From Paragyromitra xinjiangensis (Eukaryota > Ascomycota > Pezizomycetes > Pezizales > Discinaceae): a stretch of 64,000 bases of DNA. Shown piece after piece: positions 1-9,016 of this stretch. Each line of letters opens with the position of its first letter. Position 1 is the first letter of the stretch. The notes below the pieces were generated by a model, which saw nothing but the letters and a program-made list of their open reading frames with translations, searched no databases and was not told the DNA's origin. Where the stretch lies: NCBI GenBank assembly GCA_038503065.1, contig JBCAMK010000004.1:124001-188000 (forward strand), given 5' to 3'. A program made the position numbers and the translations under genes.

Positions 1-910
1 CATGGGAGCCAGCGCCGGCGCCGGAAGCATAATGCACCACCTGACCGCCTACGGCGGCCACACACGTCCCCTCTTCCAGCGCGCAATCCCACTCGGCCCC
101 GGGTTCTTCCTCGAGGGCGGCCACGCCGCCGCCGAAGCCGGATACACCGCTGTCGAAACGGCCACCGGCTGCACCGGCAAAGGCGTGGAATGCATCCGCT
201 CCATCAACACCACCACCCTCCAGGCCATCAACGAGGACCTCATATTCGGCGCCAAAGCCCCGGCAATCGGATACGGCCCGGTGATAGACGGTGACTACGT
301 CCCGGATTCCCCGGCGTACCTGCTTGCGTTGGGACGCCACGTGAAGGGGGTGGATGTACTCGTTGCCGATGATAGTAATGAGGGGTTTGTGTTTACGGAT
401 CAGACGCTGAATTTAACGGGGGCTGCGGGGGTCACGAGTATTTACCCTGTGTTGTCGAATGCGACGATCGCGGCGTTGTTGGGGTTTTTCCCGCCTCCGG
501 GGAATGGAACGGGGTATACGAGTGTTGCGGGGTTGAGGACGGAGTTGACGGGGGAGGTTGGGTTTAATTGTAATAGGTGGTCGATGTCGCAGGCGTTTAA
601 AGGGCGGGCGTGGAATTTGGTGACGAGTATTGCGCCGGGGTATCATGGGACGGGGGTTACGGTGCTGTTTAAGGGGGGTCCGACGACGCAGGTGGCGGGG
701 GAGGTGACGGAGGGGTTGAGGAGGGCGGGTATGAATTTTGTGGTTAGGGGGGATCCGAATGAGGTTGGGGGTGGGGTGTTGGGGGTGGAGTGGCCGGTTT
801 TTGAGGAGGGGGTGGGGTTGAGGGTTAGTGGGTGGAATGCTAGTGTGGTGGATGCGGCGGGGGATAGCGCGTTTTGTGAGTGGTGGGCGAAGGGGTTGGT
901 CTTGAGTTAG
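1..910 (+). CDS. Carboxylesterase type B, 3' part (5' end outside window)
   Basis: This is a serine hydrolase of the carboxylesterase/lipase type-B family, probably acting on carboxylic esters. The frame is open from the window edge, so the N-terminal third is missing. The fragment begins at the nucleophile elbow: G-A-S-A-G matches the family G-E-S-A-G pentapeptide with Glu replaced by Ala, followed by the usual A-G-S-I-M-H-H run. The catalytic His is probably in the motif P-G-Y-H-G-T-G near codon 216. The stop is TAG at 908-910. Codon choice changes within the gene: C-ending before about position 345, G-ending after it. No intron is visible in the visible part. The family call is confident; the substrate cannot be told. 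Confidence 0.85.
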   Translation, partial: MGASAGAGSIMHHLTAYGGHTRPLFQRAIPLGPGFFLEGGHAAAEAGYTAVETATGCTGKGVECIRSINTTTLQAINEDLIFGAKAPAIGYGPVIDGDYVPDSPAYLLALGRHVKGVDVLVADDSNEGFVFTDQTLNLTGAAGVTSIYPVLSNATIAALLGFFPPPGNGTGYTSVAGLRTELTGEVGFNCNRWSMSQAFKGRAWNLVTSIAPGYHGTGVTVLFKGGPTTQVAGEVTEGLRRAGMNFVVRGDPNEVGGGVLGVEWPVFEEGVGLRVSGWNASVVDAAGDSAFCEWWAKGLVLS

Positions 911-1746
911 GGGTGGAAATAATCGGTGTTTGGTTATAGTGGTTTGATTGGTGGATTAGTAGTGGTTATGTGGTGTTACGGTACTACTAGAATCTATTAT
1001 TGTTGTGGTACAGGGTTTGTAGTACAGAGTTTGTAGACAGATATCTGATTGGATGAGTAATAAACTCCCTTAGTAGCGTTCCTCCAATCAGAAGTTGTCC
1101 TCAGTCGAGTGACAGTGAGTGAGCCAAGAAGTGAGTGACGGGTAGAAGTGAGTGACAGGGTCAAAGTGAGTGACGGGGTAAAAGTGGTGAAACCCTAACC
1201 CGAGAACCGTCACAGCGGTCGGGTGTTGTCTCTTCTTCTCTTGTCTCCTCTTCTCTTCTTTTCTCTCCACTCTCTTCTTTACCATCTCTATTCCCTCCTC
1301 TCACCACCTTTATCTCCCCTCTCCTCTCACCACCTTTATCTCCCCTTCCCTCACTATCTTTATCTCCCCCTCTCTCCCCCCACTCACCATGTAACAGTAA
1401 GCATCCCACCCCCGCTCGCTGATGATCTATATACACTGAAAATCCTGATCACTCTGTGACTTGATTAAATCTCTGTTTCTGAGAGCCTTCCATCTTCTAT
1501 CCTCTGCATCCCTGCTATTCCTCCTGGACCATGCTGACACCGACAGTCCGTCTAACCGATGACTCTCAGCCGCAGATGCGTGACTCAGCGTGACAACGTG
1601 ACTCATCCCATGGATTTACATAAATAGGAGGACAGATTGCAGATGCTCGATAGACTCGACGGAAATCCTAAGGATACTCACCTGGATACTATACTTGATT
1701 ACAGGAATACAGATACAGATACAGGATACAGACACAGGATACAGAT
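911..1746. promoter_or_regulatory. Intergenic region and probable promoter of the RtcB gene
   Basis: No gene is seen here. The stretch holds three imperfect 17-18 bp tandem units built on GTGAGTGACRGGGT (1131-1183). A telomere-like box AAACCCTAACCC lies at 1190-1201. A polypyrimidine tract of CTCTC and CTTTATCTCCCC units follows at about 1223-1385. CT-rich tracts of this kind are common in filamentous-fungal promoters and leaders, so this is probably the upstream region of the gene starting at 1747. No start site can be fixed. Confidence 0.4.
1131..1183. repeat. Tandem repeat, about 17-18 bp x3
   Basis: Three imperfect consecutive copies of a unit GTGAGTGAC followed by RGGGT and A/C-rich bases. 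A degenerate fourth copy begins just upstream at about 1108. The repeat lies directly before the telomere-like box. Confidence 0.7.
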
Positions 1747-3159
1747 ATGTCTACTCGTCTCACCCTCGTCTCTAACGCCTCCCAAAACCTTCGCTGTCCC
1801 CTCCTCCTCTCCCCCTCCTCTGACCCTAGGTCCGCGGTCCTCGCTACTGCAAAATCTAAACTTCGCCTTAAAAAACCCACCCGCATCTTCCTCCCTGGTG
1901 GACAAGAACTCCTCACCTCCGCTGACATCCTCTCCCACATCACCAACGACCTCACCCTCCTCATCTCCACTGGAGAGTCCTACATTGGCAACACTACCCC
2001 CCCACCCCTTCCCACCACAATACACACCATAACCTCCACCCTTCCCCTCGACCCCCTCGCCATCACCCAACTACAAACCTGCTCCCGCCTCCCCGGCATG
2101 ATCTCCACCATCGGCCTTCCCGACCTCCACCCCGGCAACAAATACCCCATCGGCTGCGTCTTTCTCTCAACCCAAATCCACCCCCCTCTCATCGGCGGCG
2201 ACATCGGCTGCGGCATGAGCTGGTACCGCACCACCCTGAAACCCACCCACCTCTCCACCCCATCCCACCTAAAACGCATAGCCTCCACCCTGCACCTCGA
2301 AGGCCCCTGGTCCACCCCCGAAGCCCGTGCCTCCTGGCTCTCCCCCATCTCCACCCCATACGACACCCACATCGGAACCATCGGCTCCGGCAACCACTTC
2401 GCCGAACTCCAACTCGTAGAAGAAATAACCCCCTACACCTCCCCAACATCCACCTACACCCCACCTCTCACCCCCGGTGAAGTCATCCTCCTCGTCCACT
2501 CCGGTTCCCGCGGATTCGGCCAACACATTTTATCCCAACACCCCAACTCCCCGACCACCCCGGAGGAAGTCTCATCCTACCTCAACCTCCACGACACAGC
2601 CTGCACCTGGGCGCGTCGCAACCGCGATCTCATCGCTCTCCGCTTCCTCCAATGTATCGAGTCCGTCCCACCAACATCCTCACTCGAGGTACTAGATCGG
2701 AAGATCCTAGACATCACGCATAACAACGTGGCGCTAACGCCATGGCCGCCCTCCGCGCCCACAGGGGACGTCTACATCCACCGTAAGGGCGCTGCGCCGA
2801 TCGCGCCGTTCCTACCGTTGCCGGGGTCGCGCGGGACTCCGACGTTGGTGCTGCACCCGGTTGGCGACGGGGTGAGGAATGGGTTGAGTTTGGCGCATGG
2901 AGCGGGGAGGGCGATGAGTCGGGCGCGGGCGAAGGGGATTGAGGGACGGTATGGGGGGGATGTGGAGGTGGTTACGGGGATGAAGGGGGGGAGGATGCCC
3001 GGGTGGGTGGTTTGTGATGATAAGGAGTTGGTGTGGGAGGAGGCGGTCGAGGCGTATAAGGATGTTGAGGTCGTGGCGGGGGAGATGGTGGAGTGTGGGG
3101 TTGCGGTTGTGGTGGGGAGGTGTGGGCCGAGGGTTACGTATAAGGTTAGGAAGGAGTAG
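1747..3159 (+). CDS. RtcB-family RNA 3'-phosphate ligase-like protein, intronless
   Basis: A 470-residue protein of the RtcB family, the GTP/Mn-dependent ligases that join RNA 3'-phosphate (or 2',3'-cyclic phosphate) and 5'-OH ends. Family landmarks appear in order. D126-x-H128-P-G-x(4)-P-I-G carries metal-binding residues. G-D152-I-G-C155-G holds the metal Cys. G-N216-H217-F follows, then H251-S-G-S-R-G, T-H325-N-N, H-R-K347-G-A, and A-H384-G-A-G-R with the guanylated His. Length fits the family (about 400-500 residues). The ATG at 1747 starts a frame with no earlier in-frame ATG of better context. There is no intron, while neighbouring genes carry several. Budding yeast uses Trl1 instead of RtcB for tRNA splicing, so the fungal role could be RNA repair. 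Codon third positions switch from C to G near 2755. Confidence 0.88.
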   Translation: MSTRLTLVSNASQNLRCPLLLSPSSDPRSAVLATAKSKLRLKKPTRIFLPGGQELLTSADILSHITNDLTLLISTGESYIGNTTPPPLPTTIHTITSTLPLDPLAITQLQTCSRLPGMISTIGLPDLHPGNKYPIGCVFLSTQIHPPLIGGDIGCGMSWYRTTLKPTHLSTPSHLKRIASTLHLEGPWSTPEARASWLSPISTPYDTHIGTIGSGNHFAELQLVEEITPYTSPTSTYTPPLTPGEVILLVHSGSRGFGQHILSQHPNSPTTPEEVSSYLNLHDTACTWARRNRDLIALRFLQCIESVPPTSSLEVLDRKILDITHNNVALTPWPPSAPTGDVYIHRKGAAPIAPFLPLPGSRGTPTLVLHPVGDGVRNGLSLAHGAGRAMSRARAKGIEGRYGGDVEVVTGMKGGRMPGWVVCDDKELVWEEAVEAYKDVEVVAGEMVECGVAVVVGRCGPRVTYKVRKE

Positions 3160-4712
3160 GGGGGGAATGGGGAAGGGGAAGGGGAAGGGGGAAGAGGGGG
3201 GAGGAGAGAGACTAACCTGGCCTAGTTAATGAGAAGCGTTTTATCCGTTTGGAGTGGCACTGTGAATGGACGTGATTTTGGTGAACCTTAGCGTGGAGCA
3301 GCTACAATCAATGCACTAAGAAATAAAGGGGTGGACAGCGATCTGATTATTTCCTCAACATAGCAGACCCAGCAATTTCCACCAAACTACATTATCTTTT
3401 GACGTATAGCGACGATTCGAGGGGCAGTCTAGCTCGAGACTCGGATTCACGTGGTGCTGGGTGGTTGGTAATGGCGGCTGGAGGATGGGTTCGAGTAGTT
3501 GGCTGGTTTGACTTGAGTGATGTTTGTGGGATCTGGAGGCGTTTCTGGGAGCTGGGGGTGGGGATTGTTGTTTGGGGTTGGCTCTGGAGGTTCGGTTGAA
3601 TTGGGCCTGGGGGTAACTTTGTGGGGGTTGGGTTTGGTTGTGGTTGAGGAGGCGATGTGCGTGGTGATATGTGGGACTGGGTTGGAGGGTGGGTGGTGGT
3701 TGTGGTGAGCTTTGTGGGTGTTGGAGGTATCGACCTATAGGCTTTTGATTGGCGAGTATTTAGGGCGCGGGGCGGTGGGACTTTGGGCTCTTTTGCTGGC
3801 TGAACACAGGCGAAGGCTTAGCGGGTAAGCGAGCTCGATTGAGATCATTGCGCGAGATTATTCCTACAAGGCTTCAAGTGAGAAGTGATCACGATCGCTG
3901 CCACGGAAGGCTTGATATGGAGGGTATAGGGGGAAGAACGGGGAGACAGACAACCCTGCTAATCAGCTAATTGGACGTCTTCCATATGGCTCGCCGGTTA
4001 AAACTTGTAATACGGAATAGTAAGGAACCAACAACCAAGACCACTACAATGAAACGGGTTTGAAACGGGCTAGAGAACGGTAAGCAGAGAGAGCATGGAT
4101 ATGAACAATGACATACTAAATGAGGTGTTACCGCTTTATATGGTCTTTTGCAGCTGCAGCCCAATCCGCCGGTGGTAAGCTTAGTGGTGATGGGTGTAAG
4201 GATTCGGGACGTGGCTGTAGAATGGAGTTATATGCGCGAAAAGAAGCAAATATCTACGGGCTGTTCGAGTAGGTTTACTAATCGGGTATTGACAGTAGAC
4301 CTAGTGGGAGGGCATTGGAAGCCCCGAAGGTTGATTAGGCTTAACTGCAGTAGAGTAGAGCTAATCAAGGAAGTCCTCTACCCTCACATCTTGATTCCTA
4401 TCCTTTCAGCATGGGCTGTTGGAGATACTACTACCGTGACGTAGTATCAGCTTCCTAATACTGGTTTCCCTACGTGCCTCTACTGTCTCAGTTATTTCAT
4501 AAGCTCATGTTTATTTGGCGGGTATGCAGAACTGCTCTGGGAGGCCAGCCAATCATTTGGTGGAGCTCTTTCTATTGGCTAGATACCTGTATATACAGAG
4601 GCTTTCGCCTCTAGCAAACTATCGAGCGATCTCTACAATACACTCGAGATTATTCTTTCATGGGCTAGGTTGGTGTTCGAGTGATGGATGGTGTTGGGGT
4701 TGTGCATGGGGT

Positions 4713-4733
4713 ATCACTCGGGGAGCGAGTGAT
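4713..4733. repeat. Small hairpin, copy 1
   Basis: A perfect 8-bp inverted repeat, ATCACTCG and CGAGTGAT, around a 5-base loop. Related hairpins lie at 5744-5763 and 6990-7010. A CTTCCTAAT string follows about 20 bp downstream. Confidence 0.6.
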
Positions 4734-4802
4734 TCTCTATGTTGGATATTACTTCCTAATATGTACGGACTCCGTGACTTGGTTCGGAGGTCTTGGAGCG
4801 AA

Positions 4803-4838
4803 GCTCGGGCAGAGGCTCGGGCAGAGGCTCGGGCAGAG
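4803..4838. repeat. Tandem repeat, 12 bp x3
   Basis: Three exact consecutive copies of GCTCGGGCAGAG. The repeat lies inside gene-free DNA just after hairpin copy 1. Confidence 0.85.
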
Positions 4839-5743
4839 CACTCGTGGTCGAGCGCTCGGCGGAGCCTCGGGAATGGGAATAGTATGTGGACCTTTGTGGG
4901 TACGAGATCGTGGTATATAGGGGGCAGGCGCAGCCTGCTCTAGCAAGCAATCAATCGAGCTTTTACAACACTCTATGTTGTAAAATATGGGAATCGGGAG
5001 ACAGAGAACTTAATCGCTTAAGGGTGGCTCTAGCACAAGCCTGAATATATAGACTCCTTTCTCTCAGCCGCGCTTGCTAGAACCTTTTAATGTCTGAGCT
5101 CGTCTTCTAGGAGACTGTTTCGCATGAGATTAGGATGCTATCTAACACTCTGTTGGAACTGGAACATGGGTTTTCGCTGCTGGTGTTTTGTTTGTTTGGC
5201 TTGCTCGGTAGGTCGGATGAGCGTTAAAGTGGCGAATCTAGAGGAGGTTGAGGGGAGTCTTGGGGGGTGCTGTAGAGGATATCTGTTGTCGAGTAGTTGT
5301 GTGTTCTTGCCGGAAGTAGGCTTGATCGTACATCGATAGACTCTAGTAGAACCAGGCTTTGGAGTTGTGTAGGGGTTCTAGCACTAGTATGCGCATGCAC
5401 GAGCTATAAATCTAAGTCTGTAGAGTACGACTCTTAATCAAGTCTACCTCCCGATTCTGTTCTGCCGTGCTGTGTCGAAATAATAGGTATGCTAGTCATT
5501 ATCCATCCTTGACCCTGGTGGCGTTTGAGGTGGTCTAGCTTGAGGCTGGATCTGGGCGTCTGGTTAGTACAGCTCGTCTGCTCGTCTGGCATGGTTAATA
5601 GGTCGTGGTTGGTGGTTGGTGGGATCATTGCTTGGGTGTTATTGCTGCTCTGGGAGTTCGTTACTTGGTGGGTGAGGAGCTTGTTTGTGGGTGGGGCTGA
5701 GGGGTTTAGGAGGTAGGCTCTGGTTACGTTATATGCACAGGAT

Positions 5744-5763
5744 GTCACTTGGAGATCGAGTGA
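5744..5763. repeat. Small hairpin, copy 2 (degenerate)
   Basis: TCACTTG pairs imperfectly with CGAGTGA across a short loop. It has the same layout as the hairpins at 4713 and 6990 and is followed by CTTCCTAAT. Confidence 0.45.
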
Positions 5764-6989
5764 TATGTCGTGTTGGAGATAGGCTTCCTAATGTCGGAAA
5801 CGAGAGCGCTTGGTACACGGGTTCTCAGGGGTTACTATACGAGTATAGAGATAGAAATAAGCTGCTGGTTTTCAAAGTAGGTGGGACCGATCCCGTTCCC
5901 ACCTCCTAATAAGTATTTTTAATAGTTTATGCTGGGTCGATGAGGTTCTTAGTCAGGGATCGATACAGTACTCTAGTGGGATATCGTGAGCTCCAATGTC
6001 GTGGGGATTCTCTGGTACTATGTGTGCTGTCTATAAGCTCAAGCCTATAGGGTAAAATTTAATCAAGCCTGCCTCCTGATCCTATTGAGGTTAAATAACA
6101 CGTCAGGTACTCTATGAACTATCAATAACGGGTGATCGCGTACGAAGGTGGAGTTGCCTTCTCTGGTAAGATGGCTCCGGTTTCTCCTCTTTTCTGGCCG
6201 CTTCTCAAGAGAAGGGAATTTGGACACTGTGGGAGCATCCGCTGTAGACAGTTAACACGGCAGTGGGACTTTTAGCCTACAGGCTTGTGGCACAAGCACT
6301 TCCGCAGGCGATATGATCTGCTCTCTCCTTGTAGGTTGCTCTCAACAGTCTGTGCGGTAAAACATACCATGATCTCATTTCATCTATATCCTTGTCGAAG
6401 CTCAACCAAAGCTAGAATAGAACTCCAATAAAGTGTGGCTTTTACTCTTGCGATAGGAAAAAGGCCCTGGACGATGATAAGATGGATTATGATAAGCTCC
6501 ACTGTCTCTCACGAGCCCCTACGGTGTTAGAGAAAATTTCCCGCATATCCTTTCGAGCTACAGGTGGCAGGGGTTTGGGTCTTACCCGATGCCATTTTTT
6601 TCGGCGGGCGTTAACCGTAGTATGAGACTAATATTATAGAACTACTTACTACTCGATTGCCGTCTTTGAAGTCTAGCTATACGGTTTTATTGTAGCGGTA
6701 GATCATGTTCCGTTCCCCGTAAACTCGTTTTTTGGCCTACTATTCACCCTCCCTAATCAGCAGCTATTCGTTCAACTTGATGTTAATCTTTTTGGAATCA
6801 ACCTTCATGTGCGTGCGTGCTCGTGAATGACGGCGGGTTTAATACTGCAGTCTCCCGAGGGTCCCTGTTTTACATCTTCAAGAGTAGACATATAGAAACC
6901 TGAGTACGTGCATACTATTCTCCACTACCGATGTTGGTTTATCGCGTGAAGTACGTTAGCTATCAACGAGCCATATTTAAACATGGAGT

Positions 6990-7010
6990 ATCACTCGGTG
7001 GGCGAGTGAT
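6990..7010. repeat. Small hairpin, copy 3
   Basis: A perfect 8-bp inverted repeat ATCACTCG/CGAGTGAT with a 5-base loop GTGGG. Stem and loop length are identical to the copy at 4713. Confidence 0.6.
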
Positions 7011-7180
7011 GTCTTATGACAATGTTTCCTTGGGGCGTTTTATCATTGAATAGTTTTAGGTGATATCTCCATACTAACAAGCAGCCGGATTATCCAAGAA
7101 TTCTAGGGTTATAGCATCTGTGGTTTGTTATAGTGAGACAGCCTCAATATGGCTGAGCGAAGCGTTCTAGAGTGTACTAA

Positions 7181-7402
7181 CTATGTGCATGATGAAATGT
7201 ACCAAGGGGAGATTTGTGCCGTGTCTACATGTAGTTCTTGATGCATATCCGAGACCCCGAACTTGGCAGAAAAAATCTCAGGAGGGTGGGCGATGGGGAT
7301 ATCATGGAGCGAAGGCTTAATATAAGTAAAAACTGCCCCTCGTAGGGCGCTGTTGGCTAGTGAGTCCTTATCTAGTAAGATTGATGAAAAGAAGGGTTGC
7401 AT
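7181..7402 (-). CDS. Small hypothetical ORF, 73 codons
   Basis: An open frame starting at an ATG in good context (purine at -3). Its codons prefer C in third position, like the 5' parts of the real genes here. No family is recognised and no signal peptide, membrane segment or Cys pattern is seen. It may be a remnant exon of a decayed gene. Confidence 0.25.
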   Translation of the reverse strand: MQPFFSSILLDKDSLANSALRGAVFTYIKPSLHDIPIAHPPEIFSAKFGVSDMHQELHVDTAQISPWYISSCT

Positions 7403-8323
7403 CTTGGTGGAGGCTAGTGGGAGAGGTATGATAATCGATTGAAATGACAGTTGGTTAGCTTATGTCCTCCCCCGTGCTGCTGCCTACCCCGGTACGGGTT
7501 CGCTCAGTCACAACCTCTTAGCTGCTTCACATGCTTGACGCTCTTGATCGACGGAGCCGGAGATTGCACGAGTCATAGACTTAAAAGATACTAAGGAGAA
7601 GGGATTAGGAGATTTGATTAAGTATTTGTTTAGGAGTTATCGCTATAGTCCGTTACTGGAATTACTATCACTTGGGAATATAACGAGGCCCTGCACTATA
7701 GCTATAGAGAATTGCTGCTGGTGTTGAGTATTTGATAAGGCGGAGGCGAAACAAGGGCGAACACTCCTTCTATGAACGGTATTTCGACTAGTAAGAGGAA
7801 ACTCAATATCAATTTGCTATAGGCTAGAAGCGACTGCTGTGTGCACTTGTGTAGATGTTTTTGTCGCTGACAGCCAATCATCCCTTAACCTTCTAAGAGA
7901 CTGCGAAGTAATTCGTGCAAACCACACAAAAAATAACACTACGATCTAGGCCCCTGTAAGAGACCAGATGGATATGAGGCGAAATAAGGATCTGGGCGAT
8001 TTTGGCTCCTCTTGGGTTCACTATTTGCTAAGTCCCAGATAAAATAGTTCATACAATAACTTCAACAGCCCGTAGATTGCTCCCAGCTAATATAGGTAGC
8101 CACTAGAATGAATATGAAAGAAAGGGATGTGGTTTAAATGAGAGATCCAACAAATTCTGTAGAGTCGAAATGCAGCAAAAGAAGCGAATGTGTTAAGGGA
8201 AGTCAAGAAAAACATAAACCGAATCAAACGTAATAAGAAACGAGAAACTTTGAAATTGAAACTTAAGGGAATTAAGAAAGACCGTCGATCAAGAGTAGAT
8301 TTAGAGAAAGTAGAGAAATCTGA

Positions 8324-9016
8324 TCATTGCCCATTTCTCGCGACTAACAGGATTGAGGGAGTTGAAATCGATCGAGTTGAGATGAAACGAGGAATGAATA
8401 CCCACCTAGTCGCAAACAATGAAGGGAACATGAAAGCGAGAAGTAGAGCGACAAAAAGTGCTAATAAGAAAATGATAAGATTTCTGGACAAGTAGTGAGA
8501 ATATGGGAGAACGGGGAAAATAAGATAGCAAAAATAAGATCCCTGAACCTCAGCCGTCTGCTGGTCTATGATATGGCTGGATGGAGAGGGTTTACCAGTA
8601 CCAGGATCCGGATCCACTATATAAGTTTTTTGGTATTTGGTAGGACTTTGCTCTGGCAACGGAATTTTATGGGATATAGCGTGGTGAACTAGTAATTTTA
8701 CTAGGTTATCGTGACAGCAGGTGCGGGCATAATCCAGTGCTGTTTTTCCGTGTTTGTCTATGGCCAAAAAGCTTACGCCACTATCTAGGAGTAACTGTGT
8801 TCCGTCCTCCTCCTTCCCCCGGGTGAGGTTCATACCATCCCACCATGTGCCACCAGAACGAAACCTCTGAGAAACTAGATGTAACACTGTTTGCTCATCA
8901 TTGTTTACAACAGATATATCTGCGCCGTTCTGAAGTAGTAGCGAAGTCAACTCTTTGCAACCGGCTACCGCAGCATTGTATAGTGCTGTTTCTCCGCGCT
9001 TGTCTCGAGCTCGGAG
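8324..9016 (-). pseudogene. Detached C-terminal ankyrin part of the NLR gene
   Basis: A minus-strand coding remnant that begins directly at the outer end of transposon A and has no start of its own. It encodes at least two ankyrin repeats, shown by a T-A-L-Y-N-A-A helix, L-L-L-Q-N-G-A-D-I, and D-K-H-G-K-T-A-L-D-Y. A Pro/Ser-rich linker follows. A hydrophobic run of about 20 residues near codons 160-180 of the 208-codon frame could be a membrane span or an unrecognised intron. Its first codons continue exactly in frame from the last codons of the gene part ending at 17801 once the transposon and one target-site copy are removed. It is the missing 3' end of the NLR, separated by inversion and no longer expressed from that gene's promoter. 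Confidence 0.75.
9011..9016. repeat. Target-site hexamer left of transposon A (TCGGAG)
   Basis: TCGGAG is the reverse complement of CTCCGA, which lies directly left of transposon B at 17796-17801. It does not match the hexamer on A's own right side. The matched pair is therefore split between the two copies. Confidence 0.85.

Larger units (their letters stand above)
3160..8323. other. Gene-poor region, 5.2 kb
   Basis: No gene with recognisable homology is seen. From 3400 to 3720 the plus strand is strongly G/T-rich and low in complexity. Three related hairpins occur at 4713, 5744 and 6990 and a 12-bp tandem repeat at 4803. The recurring string CTTCCTAAT (near 4451, 4751 and 5785) suggests decayed copies of one dispersed repeat. 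The only frame with gene-like codon use is the short minus-strand one at 7181-7402, listed separately. Confidence 0.5.

Noticed and set aside
1161..1459. Frames on both strands in the polypyrimidine tract before RtcB
   Set aside because: They encode only Glu/Lys/Arg/Gly or Leu/Ser/Pro because the DNA is CT-rich. They overlap each other and have no protein-like variety.
8190..8495. Plus-strand Lys-rich frame of 101 codons
   Set aside because: It lies antisense to the end of the detached ankyrin fragment in AT-rich DNA and has no independent support.
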